Source: Jatrophihabitans_A lederbergiae (GTDB taxonomy: Bacteria > Actinomycetota > Actinomycetes > Mycobacteriales > Jatrophihabitantaceae). Taken from it: 64,000 bases of DNA. Position numbers and translations under genes: made by a program. Below, one piece after another: positions 8,861 through 17,815 of this stretch. Under the pieces are notes generated by a model. It was not told the origin of the DNA. It searched no databases and saw only the letters and a list, made by a program, of their open reading frames with translations. The stretch covers positions 62,001 to 126,000 of the forward strand of contig NZ_JAVREH010000003.1 of assembly GCF_031845305.1 (NCBI RefSeq), in the 5' to 3' direction. How positions within the stretch are numbered: position 1 is the stretch's first letter; every line of letters starts with the position of its first letter.

Positions 8861-9829
8861 TCAGGGCTCGATCACGATCTTGCCGATCAGGCTTCCGGAT
8901 TCCATCGCGGTCAGCCCCTCGGCGATCCGGTCCAGCGGCAGCGTCCGGTCGATTCTCGGACGCAGGCCGGTCGCTCGCAGGAACGACATCAGGTCCGCCA
9001 GTTCTGCCTTGGTGCCCATGGTGGAACCGATCACCTGCAGTTGCAGAAAGAAGATCCGGTTCAGCTCGGCCGGTGGCACGGCGCCCGACGTCGCGCCTGA
9101 GATAACGACCTGACCGCCGGGACGCAATGACTTCAACGAGTGCGACCAAGTCGCGGCCCCCACCGTCTCCATCACCGCGTCCACCCGTTCGGGCAGCCTG
9201 GCGCCGGAAGCGAAGGACTCGTGCGCGCCCAGTTCCAGCGCAGCGGCCTGCTTCACCTCGGTGCGCGCGGTCGCCCACACCCGCAGGCCCGCCGCCCGCG
9301 CCAGCCCGATGCAGGCCGAGGCCACCCCACCGGACGCCCCCTGCACCAGCACCGTGTTGCCGGGCCGCAGGTGGGAGTTGACGAACAGCATCCGGTACGC
9401 GGTGAGCCACGCGGTCGGCAGGCACGCTGCCTCGGCGAACGAGAGCTCAGCGGGCTTAAGGAGGACGTTGCGGCTGGGGACGGTGACCAGTTCGGCCATG
9501 GTTCCCTGGTGCTTCTCGCTCAGCAGCGAGCGGCCGGGGTCCAGCGTCTCGTCACCGGACCAGCCGTCGGCGCTGATCACCGAGTGCACCACCACCTCGT
9601 CGCCGGTGGCGGTGTCCACCCCGGCCGCGTCGCAGCCCAGGATCATCGGCAGCCGGTCGCCGCTGATGCCCACGCCGCGCAGCGTCCAGAGGTCGTGGTG
9701 GTTGAGGCTGGCCGCCTTGACCCGCACCGTCGTCCAGCCCTGCCGCTCCTCAGGTTCTGGGCGTTCGCCGAGCACCAGGCCGTCCAGCGGCGACTCCGGA
9801 TTCAGGGCACTGGCGTAAGCGGCTCGCAT
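8861..9829 (-). CDS. Zinc-type/quinone oxidoreductase (MDR superfamily)
   Basis: A 322-residue medium-chain dehydrogenase/reductase. The N-terminal GroES-like part (SLNHHDLWTLRGVG) precedes a Rossmann domain with VLVQGASGGVASACIGLARA near residue 155. The structural zinc cysteines are absent, pointing to a quinone oxidoreductase or enoyl-reductase-like enzyme using NADPH. It lies upstream of the acyl-CoA dehydrogenase on the same strand, 69 bases apart. Confidence 0.85.
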   Translation of the reverse strand: MRAAYASALNPESPLDGLVLGERPEPEERQGWTTVRVKAASLNHHDLWTLRGVGISGDRLPMILGCDAAGVDTATGDEVVVHSVISADGWSGDETLDPGRSLLSEKHQGTMAELVTVPSRNVLLKPAELSFAEAACLPTAWLTAYRMLFVNSHLRPGNTVLVQGASGGVASACIGLARAAGLRVWATARTEVKQAAALELGAHESFASGARLPERVDAVMETVGAATWSHSLKSLRPGGQVVISGATSGAVPPAELNRIFFLQLQVIGSTMGTKAELADLMSFLRATGLRPRIDRTLPLDRIAEGLTAMESGSLIGKIVIEP

Positions 9830-9989
9830 AGCCAGACCCTAAACGAGAGGGTCGTCCCCGCCCGCTCCAGTGATCCGGATGGTTCCCGCGGTCATTCCGT
9901 CATCCATGCCTGCTCCTCGCTCGTCTTCGCTGGTCCGAGGTCCCGGCTCGTCCACCGGTTTCGATGAGGCGGCACCTAGGCTGGAGCTC

Positions 9990-10220
9990 GTGGCCCTACC
10001 TCGGACGTCCTGGCGACGGCGCCCGCTGCTCGCCCTTCTCATCCTCATCTTGCTACTGGTGATCGGATACGCGGCGAGGGGTCTGCGCGGTGACCATCAC
10101 CGATCGAGCCTCGGGCCGGCTTTGAGCTACTCGGCCGCCCTTAGCTACTCGGCCCAGGACGGCGCCCGCTTGGCGGCGAAGGCGGCAATGCCTTCCTGCC
10201 CCTGCGGGCTGGCGAAGTAG
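9990..10220 (+). CDS. Possible small single-pass membrane protein
   Basis: From GTG 9990 a 76-residue frame starts with a basic stretch (SWRRRP), then one strong hydrophobic helix (LLALLILILLLVIGY), then a hydrophilic tail containing two copies of LSYSA. This is the usual look of a small actinobacterial membrane protein, but I recognise no family. Its 3' end overlaps the convergent crotonase gene by ~75 bases, so the true end or reality of the gene is uncertain. Confidence 0.35.
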   Translation: MALPRTSWRRRPLLALLILILLLVIGYAARGLRGDHHRSSLGPALSYSAALSYSAQDGARLAAKAAMPSCPCGLAK

Positions 10221-10903
10221 CGCGCCGACAGGGCGCTCATCGCGGCGAAGTCCGCGGCCATCGATATCCCAGCGCGGTCGCGGCGCAGCATCGCCTTGGT
10301 CCCGGCCAGCGCGTTCGGCTCGCAGAGCCGCAACAGGCCCGTGTAGCGAGCGACCTCGGCGTCCACGTCGGACACGACCGAGTTCAGCAGGCCGATTTCC
10401 CGCGCCCGCGCCGCGCCGAAGGTCTCAGCGGTGAGGCACAGCTCCAGGGCGGCGCGGGGGAGCAGCCGGGGCAGCAGCGGCACCGAGATCACCGCCGGCA
10501 CCAGGCCGAGCCGGACCTCGGTGAACGCGAAGTCCGCGTGCTCGGCCGCCACCGCCAGGTCACAGGCGGCGATCAGCCCGATGCCGCCCGCCCGGGCCTT
10601 GCCGTCCACCCGCGCGATCACCGGCTTGGCGAATTCCCACACCCGCTGCAGCAGCGCGGGAAACGCGACGATCGGCTGGTCCTCGGCCGGCACGTCCGTC
10701 ACCATCGTGAGATCCATCCCGGACGAGAAAATCGGGCCGGTGTGGCTGAGCACCACGGTGCGCACCGCCGGATCGGACTCCGCCGTGTCGAGGTGCCGCC
10801 GGAACGCCGCGAGCAAGTCCGCCGAGAAGGCGTTGCGCCGCGCGGGGGCGTCCAGGGTGAGGGTCGCGACCGGTCCGGTGACGTCGTAGCGAACGGTGCT
10901 CAT
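10145..10903 (-). CDS. Enoyl-CoA hydratase/isomerase family protein
   Basis: A 252-residue crotonase-fold protein. FSSGMDLTMV forms the first oxyanion-hole segment near residue 60, and ARAGGIGLIAACDLAVAAE the second near residue 105. Crotonases hydrate, isomerise or cleave acyl-CoAs; the precise reaction is not readable. Start is ATG 10903. It is separated from hemW by a ~100-base divergent promoter region. Confidence 0.86.
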   Translation of the reverse strand: MSTVRYDVTGPVATLTLDAPARRNAFSADLLAAFRRHLDTAESDPAVRTVVLSHTGPIFSSGMDLTMVTDVPAEDQPIVAFPALLQRVWEFAKPVIARVDGKARAGGIGLIAACDLAVAAEHADFAFTEVRLGLVPAVISVPLLPRLLPRAALELCLTAETFGAARAREIGLLNSVVSDVDAEVARYTGLLRLCEPNALAGTKAMLRRDRAGISMAADFAAMSALSARYFASPQGQEGIAAFAAKRAPSWAE

Positions 10904-11005
10904 GGAACGGCAGGCTCCTCAGGACGGGCTGGTCGGTGAGCAGATTTTGTCACTAACCGGCGGGTCGGTTGCGGACCGGCCCCGCGCGCGCTCGACACTG
11001 GGTAC

Positions 11006-12235
11006 ATGCCCTCCGCTCTGCCCCTCGGTGACCCTGCGCCCTCGCACGGCCGGTTGCCGGAATCCTCGCTGCTCAGCCTGCCCCGGCAGCAGCTCGGCTT
11101 CTACGTGCACGTGCCGTTCTGCGCCAGCCGCTGCGGGTACTGCGACTTCAACACCTACACCGCCGAGGAGTTGGGCAACGGGGTCAGCCGCGGCACCTAC
11201 GCCGACACCCTGATGTCGGAGATCCGGCTCGCCCGCTCGATCCTGCCGGCCAGCGCCCCGCCCGTGTCCACGGTGTTCTTCGGCGGCGGCACCCCGTCTC
11301 TGCTGCCCGCCGAGCACCTGGGCCTGGTCCTGAACGAGATCGGGACGGAGTTCGGCCTGGCCCCCGATGCCGAGGTGACCACCGAGGCCAACCCGGAATC
11401 CGTCACGCCCGCGTACCTAACCACCCTGCGCAGGGCCGGTTTCACCCGCATCTCGCTGGGCATGCAGTCCGCCGTCGGGCACGTGCTCGCCGTGCTCGAC
11501 CGCAAGCACCAGCCCAACCGTGCCGTTGAGGCGGTGGCCGAGGCGCGGGCGGCCGGCTTCGAGCACGTGAACCTGGACCTGATCTACGGAACGCCCGGCG
11601 AGACCGACGCCGACTGGCAGGCCTCCCTCGACGCCGCTCTCGGCTCGGGTGCGGACCACCTCAGCGCGTACGCCCTGATCGTCGAGGACGGCACGGCGCT
11701 GGCTCGCAAGGTGGCGTCCGGTGCGATCCCGGCCCCGGACGACGACGTGCTCGCCGACCGCTACCTGCAGGCCGACGACACCCTGTCGGCGAACGGCTTC
11801 AGCTGGTACGAGGTGTCGAACTGGGCCCGAACGGAGTCGGCCCGGTCGGCGCACAACCGGCTGTACTGGTCCGGGGCGAACTGGTGGGGCGCAGGGCCGG
11901 GGGCGCACAGCCACATCGGCGGAACCCGGTGGTGGAACGTCAAGCACCCGTCCCGCTACGCCGCGGCGTTGGACTCCGGCCGCAGCCCGGCGGCCGGCCG
12001 GGAACGCCTGGACGACCGTGCCCAGCTCACCGAGCGGCTGATGCTCGAGGTGCGGATGTCCGACGGGCTCGACCTGAGCACGCTGCCTGAGGCGGCGAGC
12101 CAGCACGCCCGCCAGTGCGCCACCTGGGGCCTGGCCGATCGGGATGCGGTGGGCAGCGGCCGGTTGGTGCTGACCCAGCGCGGCCGGCTGCTCGCCGACG
12201 CCGTGGTGCGCGACCTACTCCACGCGGTCAGCTAG
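11006..12235 (+). CDS. hemW: Radical SAM heme chaperone HemW
   Basis: A 409-residue radical SAM protein. The cluster motif CASRCGYC (CxxxCxxC) lies near residue 38, followed by the HemW-typical FGGGTPSLL and the HemN C-terminal domain. It lacks the N-terminal features of true HemN, so HemW (heme trafficking to respiratory enzymes) is favoured over coproporphyrinogen dehydrogenase. HemW next to hrcA is common in actinobacteria and Firmicutes. Confidence 0.9.
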   Translation: MPSALPLGDPAPSHGRLPESSLLSLPRQQLGFYVHVPFCASRCGYCDFNTYTAEELGNGVSRGTYADTLMSEIRLARSILPASAPPVSTVFFGGGTPSLLPAEHLGLVLNEIGTEFGLAPDAEVTTEANPESVTPAYLTTLRRAGFTRISLGMQSAVGHVLAVLDRKHQPNRAVEAVAEARAAGFEHVNLDLIYGTPGETDADWQASLDAALGSGADHLSAYALIVEDGTALARKVASGAIPAPDDDVLADRYLQADDTLSANGFSWYEVSNWARTESARSAHNRLYWSGANWWGAGPGAHSHIGGTRWWNVKHPSRYAAALDSGRSPAAGRERLDDRAQLTERLMLEVRMSDGLDLSTLPEAASQHARQCATWGLADRDAVGSGRLVLTQRGRLLADAVVRDLLHAVS

Positions 12236-12248
12236 AAGACACAGTCAG

Positions 12249-12560
12249 CTAGCGCTTCGGCCGGAGCTCGTCGAGATCCAGCACCCGCACGTGCAGCGTG
12301 TGCCGCTGCTGCAGTGCCGCCCGGACCGCGCGGTGCAGGCCGTCCTCGAGATACAGCTCGCCGTCCCACTGCACCGCGTGCGGGAACAGGTCGCCGTAGA
12401 AGGTGGAATCCTCGTCCAGCAGCTTGTCCAGGGCAAGCTCTCGCTTGGTGGTGATGAGCTCGTCCAGGCGCACCGATCGAGGCGGCACATTGGCCCAGTC
12501 CCGGGTGGAGAACGCGTGGTCGGGATAGGGCTTCGCCCCCTGTACCGCCTTGAAGATCAT
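12249..12560 (-). CDS. Conserved actinobacterial protein with ParB-like DGLHR motif
   Basis: A 103-residue protein starting MIFKAVQGAKPYPDH. I know similar actinobacterial proteins only as conserved hypotheticals. The motif YLEDGLHRAVRA resembles the DG-x-HR loop of ParB/sulfiredoxin-fold nucleotide-binding domains; that link is inference. A start six codons upstream (12578) is also possible. It is convergent with hemW and divergent from hrcA. Confidence 0.7.
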   Translation of the reverse strand: MIFKAVQGAKPYPDHAFSTRDWANVPPRSVRLDELITTKRELALDKLLDEDSTFYGDLFPHAVQWDGELYLEDGLHRAVRAALQQRHTLHVRVLDLDELRPKR

Positions 12561-12767
12561 CGACACCCCCCGAACCATCTCGACCTGACAGGCCGGCGCC
12601 GAAAATCAAGCGCCGCGGAATTGTCTTGCCGTGAAACCTTAACCGTTCAGTCCACCGCAATAGTCAGGATCGTGCTCGGTGGCGGGCGCCTGAGCGCAGT
12701 TTCGGCGGGTCCGGCCATGACTCGCCGACTAAGCTGGGTGCCACGGCAGGTGAAGGGAGGCGATCGG

Positions 12768-13790
12768 ATGAATGTGGAGGACCGCAAGCTCGCGGTGTTG
12801 CGCGCGATCGTCGAGGACTTCATCGCCACCAACGAGCCGGTGGGCAGCAAGGCCATCGTCGACCGGCACAACCTCGGTGTCTCGCCGGCGACTATCCGCA
12901 ACGACATGGCGGCCCTGGAGGACGAGGGCCTGATCCACCAGCCGCACACCTCGGCGGGTCGGGTGCCGACCGACGCCGGTTACCGGCTGTTCGTGGACCG
13001 GTTGACCTCGCTTAAACCACTGTCCCAGGCCGAACGCCGTGCCATCGAGAAGTTCCTCGACAACGCCGTCGACCTCGACGGGGTACTGCGGAACGCCGTA
13101 CGGGCGCTGGCGCAGCTGACCCGCAACGTCGCCGTGGTGCAGTACCCGTCACTGTCCCGTTCGCGGGTCCGCCACCTGGAGACGGTGCTGCTCAGCCCGT
13201 CTCGGCTGATGGTGGTACTGATCACCGACACCGGCCGGGTGGAGCAGCGCGTCGTGGAACTGCCCGGTGCGGTCGAGCCGGACGACGTCGCGGACCTGCG
13301 TACCACGCTCAACGGAAAGCTCAAGGACCAGCGGCTCGCCGACGCCCCCGAGATCATCGCCGACCTGCCCAGCACGGTGCCCGGACACCTGAGCTCGCTG
13401 GTAAGCATCCTCACCACGGTGCTGCTGGAGGCGCTGGTCGAGCACCCGTCCGAGCGGGTCGTGCTGGCGGGCTCGGCCAACCTCACCGAGCACTCCCTCG
13501 ACTTTCCCGCGATCCGGCCGGTCCTGGAGGCGTTGGAAGAGCAGGTCGTGCTGCTGCGGCTGCTGGAGCAGCAATCGACCGCCTCGGGCCAGCTGCTGGT
13601 GCGGATCGGCAACGAGAACAGTTACGAGGGCCTGCACACCGCCTCGGTGGTGTCGGTCGGCTATGGCGCCAGCGGGATCTCACTCGGCGGCGTCGGCGTG
13701 CTCGGACCACGCCGGATGGACTACGCCCACACGATGGCGAGGGTCGCCGCGGTGGCCCGGTATGTCGGCGATCTGCTCGCCGAGGGCTGA
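12768..13790 (+). CDS. hrcA: Heat-inducible transcription repressor HrcA
   Basis: A 340-residue HrcA. The N-terminal winged helix (VGSKAIVDRHNLGVSPATIRNDMA, split here as VGSKAIV and SPATIRNDMAALE, residues ~23-50) is followed by TSAGRVPTDAGYR and the GAF-like dimerisation core. HrcA represses chaperone genes by binding CIRCE sites and is itself stabilised by GroEL. The ATG at 12768 is preceded by GGGAGG. A CIRCE site lies immediately downstream before dnaJ. Confidence 0.95.
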   Translation: MNVEDRKLAVLRAIVEDFIATNEPVGSKAIVDRHNLGVSPATIRNDMAALEDEGLIHQPHTSAGRVPTDAGYRLFVDRLTSLKPLSQAERRAIEKFLDNAVDLDGVLRNAVRALAQLTRNVAVVQYPSLSRSRVRHLETVLLSPSRLMVVLITDTGRVEQRVVELPGAVEPDDVADLRTTLNGKLKDQRLADAPEIIADLPSTVPGHLSSLVSILTTVLLEALVEHPSERVVLAGSANLTEHSLDFPAIRPVLEALEEQVVLLRLLEQQSTASGQLLVRIGNENSYEGLHTASVVSVGYGASGISLGGVGVLGPRRMDYAHTMARVAAVARYVGDLLAEG

Positions 13791-13826
13791 GCCGGGTCCG
13801 CGCCTTACGTACACTCATCAGCAGAG

Positions 13827-13853
13827 TTGGCACTCGGGTCTGCTGAGTGCCAG
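13827..13853 (+). promoter_or_regulatory. CIRCE operator before dnaJ
   Basis: TTGGCACTC (13827-13835), nine bases, then GAGTGCCAG (13845-13853). This matches the CIRCE consensus TTAGCACTC-N9-GAGTGCTAA at 15 of 18 positions, with the core GCACTC/GAGTGC intact. It sits 13 bases upstream of the dnaJ start and just after a possible -10 (TACACT, 13810-13815), so HrcA binding would block dnaJ transcription. Confidence 0.85.
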
Positions 13854-13865
13854 TAGAGACTTGGG

Positions 13866-15011
13866 GTGAGTGCACCGGTGGCAGGTACGGTCCGGGATTA
13901 CTACGGCGTTCTCGAGGTCAGAAGCGACGCGACGGCAGAAGAGATCAAGCGGGCGTACCGCAAGCTCGCGCGAGAACTGCACCCGGACGTGAACCAAGAT
14001 CCGCAAGCGCAGAACCGGTTCAAGGACGTCACAGCGGCCTACGAGGTGCTGTCGGACCCCGAGAAGCGCCGGATCGTCGACCTCGGCGGTGACCCGCTCG
14101 CGTCCGGCGGCGGCGGCGGTGGTGGCACGCAGTTCAACGGCTTCGGCGGGTTCAGCGACATCTTCGAGACCTTCTTCGGCGGCAACGGGGCGCGTGGCCC
14201 CCGCAGCCGGGTGCGCCAGGGAGCGGACGCGCTGCTGCGGCTGGAACTTACGTTGGACGAGATGGCGTTCGGCGTCCAGAAGGACATCGCGGTCGAGACG
14301 GCCGTGCTGTGCCAAACCTGCCACGGCGACGGCTGCGCCCCCGGTACGAAGCCGCGGATCTGTGACACCTGCGCCGGCCGTGGCGAGGTCCAGTCGATGC
14401 AGCGCTCCCTGCTCGGCCCGGTCATGTCCAGCCGTCCCTGCCCGGCCTGTGGTGGCACCGGCCAGCAGATCCCGTCGCCCTGCCCGAACTGCTCGGGCGA
14501 GGGCCGGGTGCGCGCCCGCCGCACCATCTCGATCGAGGTGCCCGGCGGCATCGAGGACGGCATGCGGATCAGGATGTCGGGCCAAGGCGAGGTCGGCTCC
14601 GGCGGCGGCCCGGCCGGTGATCTCTACATCGAGGTCACCGAGCAGCCGCACCACACCTTCACCCGCGAGGGCTCGGACCTGCACTGCACGCTGACCGTGC
14701 CGATGACGGCGGCCGCGCTCGGCGCGGAGCTGGAGCTGGACACCCTGGACTCGCGCGAGAAGGTCGAGATCCGCCCCGGCACCCAGTCCGGCTCGGTGCT
14801 CACCCTGCGTGGAAAGGGCGTGCCCCGCCTGCGCAGCGCCGCCCGCGGGGACCTGCACGTGCACGTCGAGGTGCAGACGCCCACCAAGCTGGACGACTCG
14901 CAGACCAAGCTGCTGCGGCAGCTGGCCGAGCTCCGCAACGAAGAGGTCAGCGTCACGGGTAACCACCGCGGCCTGTTCTCCAAGGTCCGCGACGCGTTCG
15001 GTCCCCGGTAA
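13866..15011 (+). CDS. dnaJ: Molecular chaperone DnaJ (DnaJ2 type)
   Basis: A 381-residue type I DnaJ. The J domain occupies residues ~10-75 with the HPD tripeptide (ARELHPDVNQD). A Gly/Phe-rich linker follows. The zinc domain has four CxxCxGxG-type repeats (CQTCHGDG, CDTCAGRG, CPACGGTG, CPNCSGEG), then the C-terminal substrate-binding domains. It stimulates DnaK ATPase. Linkage to hrcA marks it as the DnaJ2 paralogue of actinobacteria. The start is GTG 13866, just after the CIRCE operator. Confidence 0.95.
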   Translation: MSAPVAGTVRDYYGVLEVRSDATAEEIKRAYRKLARELHPDVNQDPQAQNRFKDVTAAYEVLSDPEKRRIVDLGGDPLASGGGGGGGTQFNGFGGFSDIFETFFGGNGARGPRSRVRQGADALLRLELTLDEMAFGVQKDIAVETAVLCQTCHGDGCAPGTKPRICDTCAGRGEVQSMQRSLLGPVMSSRPCPACGGTGQQIPSPCPNCSGEGRVRARRTISIEVPGGIEDGMRIRMSGQGEVGSGGGPAGDLYIEVTEQPHHTFTREGSDLHCTLTVPMTAAALGAELELDTLDSREKVEIRPGTQSGSVLTLRGKGVPRLRSAARGDLHVHVEVQTPTKLDDSQTKLLRQLAELRNEEVSVTGNHRGLFSKVRDAFGPR

Positions 15012-15026
15012 CAGCGCCGACCAGCG

Positions 15027-15758
15027 TTGACGCCGCCGCTGTTCCTGGTGCCCGACCTGGGCACCGGCAGTACCATCGTGCTCACCGGCACGGAGGCTCA
15101 CCATGCTGCGACCGTCAAGCGACTGGCGGTGGGTGAGCAGGTGCTGCTCGCGGACGGCCGGGGTGGCCTGGCCGAGGTCGTCATCGCCTCGGTGGCCCGC
15201 GACCGGGTGGTGTGCGAAGTGAGATCGCGCACCGAGACCGCTCCTGCCGAGCCGAGGTTCGTGGTGGTGCAGGCGCTACCCAAAGGCGAGCGGGCCGAGC
15301 TGGCGGTCGAGATCCTCACCGAGCTGGGCGTGGACGAGATCGTGCCGTGGTCGGCGTCGCGCTCGGTCAGCCTGTGGAAGGGCGAGAAGGCCGGACGGGG
15401 CGTGGCCAAGTGGCAGCGGACCGCGTGGGAGGCCGCCAAGCAGAGCCGCCGTCCCCGGGTGCCGATGGTCGCCGAGCTGGCCGGCAGTCCACAGATCGAA
15501 CGCAGGATAGCTGCCGCGGACCTGGCCGTCGTGCTGCACGAGGATGCCACCGAATCGCTGGCCGGTGTCCAGGCGCCGGCCTCCGGCGAGGTGCTGCTGG
15601 TGGTGGGTCCTGAGGGCGGCGTGTCAGCCGAGGAACTCGGCCGCTTCGTCGCGGCGGGGGCTCGTCCGGTGCGGCTGGGCTCTGAGGTGCTGCGGACGTC
15701 GACGGCGGGTGCGGCGGCGCTGGCGGTGCTCTCGGTGGCTGTCGGACGGTGGCGCTAA
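15027..15758 (+). CDS. rsmE: 16S rRNA (uracil-1498-N3)-methyltransferase
   Basis: A 243-residue SPOUT methyltransferase with the RsmE knot motifs LLVVGPEGGVSAEEL near residue 192 and LGSEVLRTSTAG near residue 218. It methylates U1498 of 16S rRNA in the assembled 30S subunit. The likely start is TTG 15027, 15 bases after the dnaJ stop. It belongs to the conserved dnaJ2-rsmE-HIT-phoH-ybeY run. Confidence 0.93.
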   Translation: MTPPLFLVPDLGTGSTIVLTGTEAHHAATVKRLAVGEQVLLADGRGGLAEVVIASVARDRVVCEVRSRTETAPAEPRFVVVQALPKGERAELAVEILTELGVDEIVPWSASRSVSLWKGEKAGRGVAKWQRTAWEAAKQSRRPRVPMVAELAGSPQIERRIAAADLAVVLHEDATESLAGVQAPASGEVLLVVGPEGGVSAEELGRFVAAGARPVRLGSEVLRTSTAGAAALAVLSVAVGRWR

Positions 15759-15768
15759 CGTGGGCGCC

Positions 15769-16107
15769 ATGGCTGAGAACTGCTTGTTCTGCGGGATCGT
15801 CTCGGGAGACGTCCCGGCGACGGTGGTGCATGACAGCGACGGGGCACTCGCCTTCGCCGATGTCACGCCGAAGGCACCCACGCATGTGCTCGTGATCCCC
15901 AAGAAGCACCTGACCGACATCGGCGACCTGGCCTCTGACCCCGAGGCCGCGGCGGCGGTCGTGGCAGGAATCTCGGCCGTGGCCCGGGAATTGAAACTGG
16001 AGTCCTACCGCACGGTGTTCAACACCGGTCCGGGTGCGGGTCAGACGGTCTTTCATGTGCACGCCCACGTGCTGGCCGGCCGCGACCTGGGGTGGCCACC
16101 CGGCTGA
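15769..16107 (+). CDS. HIT family nucleotide-binding protein
   Basis: A 112-residue HINT-like protein. The CxxC pair near the N-terminus (ENCLFCGIVSG) and the histidine triad HVHAHVL near residue 98 are intact. HIT proteins hydrolyse AMP-lysine or AMP-NH2-type phosphoramidates. It starts at ATG 15769, ten bases after rsmE. Confidence 0.92.
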   Translation: MAENCLFCGIVSGDVPATVVHDSDGALAFADVTPKAPTHVLVIPKKHLTDIGDLASDPEAAAAVVAGISAVARELKLESYRTVFNTGPGAGQTVFHVHAHVLAGRDLGWPPG

Positions 16108-16228
16108 GCATGGCCGCCGCGCCGGGCCGCAAAACGGACTACGGCATTGCCGGCGGCGCGGGTAAACTAGTGAACATCAGACTGAGTATCGGACTAGGCA
16201 CCTCATCCAAGGAAGCAGCGCACCGCAC

Positions 16229-17218
16229 TTGTCGGAACCGACAGCAGCACGGCAACAACATCAGCGCCTCAAGACGTCGTTCGTCGTGCCGGGTGACCTG
16301 GCGATGGTCGGCCTGCTCGGACCGCGTGACGAGCTGTTGCGGCTCATGGAAGCCCGGCTCAATTCAGAGATCCACGTCCGCGGCAACGAGATCACCATCA
16401 CCGGCGGAGCCGGTGACAATGCCCTCGCCGTACGGCTTTTCGAGGAGTTGGTCCAGCTCATGCAATCCGGCCACAACCTCAACGCCGACTCGGTCGGACG
16501 CAGCCTCGGCATCCTGCAGGCCGACACCGAGCAGCGGCCCGCCGAGGTGCTCAGCCTCAACATCCTGTCCCGCCGCGGTAAGAACATCCGGCCGAAGACC
16601 GTCAACCAGAAGCGCTATGTCGACGCCATCGACGAGCACACGATCGTTTTCGGGATCGGGCCGGCGGGTACCGGCAAGACCTACCTCGCCGTCGCCAAGG
16701 CCGTGCAGGCGCTGCAGGCCAAGCAGGTGAACCGCATCATCCTGACCCGCCCGGCCGTCGAGGCCGGTGAGCGGCTCGGGTTCCTGCCCGGCACGCTCAA
16801 CGACAAGATCGACCCGTACCTGCGGCCGTTGATGGACGCGCTGCACGACATGCTGGACCCCGAGTCGGTGCCCCGGCTGCTGCAGGCAGGCACCATCGAG
16901 GTCGCGCCACTGGCCTACATGCGCGGCCGGACGCTCAACGACGCCTTCGTGATCCTGGACGAGGCGCAGAACACGACGCCCGAGCAGATGAAGATGTTCC
17001 TGACCCGGCTGGGTTTCGGCTCCAGGATCGTGGTCACCGGTGACATCACCCAGGTGGACCTGCCCAACGGCTCCAAGTCGGGTCTCCGGGTCGTCCGCGA
17101 CATCCTCGGATCGGTCGAGGACATCAGCTTCGCCTACCTGGACGCCCAGGATGTGGTCCGGCACCGGTTGGTCGGCGACATCGTCGAGGCGTACTCCAAG
17201 TACGACGACGCGAGCTAG
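16229..17218 (+). CDS. phoH: PhoH family ATPase
   Basis: A 329-residue PhoH-like protein. An N-terminal KH-like segment precedes the P-loop GPAGTGKTYLAVAKA near residue 148 and the Walker B FVILDEAQN near residue 237. PhoH pairs with YbeY in RNA metabolism and is a predicted RNA helicase/ATPase. The start is TTG 16229, preceded by AAGGAAG. The 121 bases upstream of it may hold its own promoter. Confidence 0.92.
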   Translation: MSEPTAARQQHQRLKTSFVVPGDLAMVGLLGPRDELLRLMEARLNSEIHVRGNEITITGGAGDNALAVRLFEELVQLMQSGHNLNADSVGRSLGILQADTEQRPAEVLSLNILSRRGKNIRPKTVNQKRYVDAIDEHTIVFGIGPAGTGKTYLAVAKAVQALQAKQVNRIILTRPAVEAGERLGFLPGTLNDKIDPYLRPLMDALHDMLDPESVPRLLQAGTIEVAPLAYMRGRTLNDAFVILDEAQNTTPEQMKMFLTRLGFGSRIVVTGDITQVDLPNGSKSGLRVVRDILGSVEDISFAYLDAQDVVRHRLVGDIVEAYSKYDDAS

Positions 17219-17295
17219 CCCCGGATGCCGAGTTCAGAGATGCCCGCTCGCGCGAAGAGCCGGCATCGTGGCGAGCGCCATCATCGGTTTGCCGC

Positions 17296-17805
17296 ATGAG
17301 CATCGAAGTCAATAACGAGTCCGGCGTAGCGGTCGACGAGCGGGCGATCAGTTCGGTGGCGCGGCACGTCCTCGATGCGCTCGGCATCAACCCCCTCGCC
17401 GAGCTGTCGATCCTGGTGGTCGACGTGGCGGCCATGACCACGCTGCACAAGCAGTGGATGGACCTCGACGGCCCCACCGACGTGATGTCCTTTCCGATGG
17501 ACACCCTGGATGACAAGCCCGGCATCGAGGTCGACCCGGGGCCGGCCCTGCTGGGCGACGTGATCCTGTGTCCGGAGGTCGCGGCGCAGCAGGCCGAGGC
17601 GGCCGGGCACCCGACCGACGCCGAGCTATTCCTGCTGACCACCCATGGCGTCCTGCACCTGCTGGGCTACGACCACGGCGACCCGGACGAGGAGCGCGAG
17701 ATGTTCGAACTGCAGTCCCGGCTCGTGTCCGAGTGGGCCGAGCAGCACGGACGCGGCCCCATCCGCACGCCGTTGCCCGGCACCGCCGGCGAGAAGCGGT
17801 CGTAG
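17296..17805 (+). CDS. ybeY: Endoribonuclease YbeY
   Basis: A 169-residue UPF0054 metalloprotein. The zinc motif H-x3-H-x5-H is present as HGVLHLLGYDH near residue 117. YbeY acts in 16S rRNA 3'-end maturation and ribosome quality control. The C-terminus extends ~20 residues beyond the core. It lies 77 bases after phoH and 10 before the CBS-domain gene. Confidence 0.94.
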   Translation: MSIEVNNESGVAVDERAISSVARHVLDALGINPLAELSILVVDVAAMTTLHKQWMDLDGPTDVMSFPMDTLDDKPGIEVDPGPALLGDVILCPEVAAQQAEAAGHPTDAELFLLTTHGVLHLLGYDHGDPDEEREMFELQSRLVSEWAEQHGRGPIRTPLPGTAGEKRS

Positions 17806-17815
17806 GCCGCCGCCG

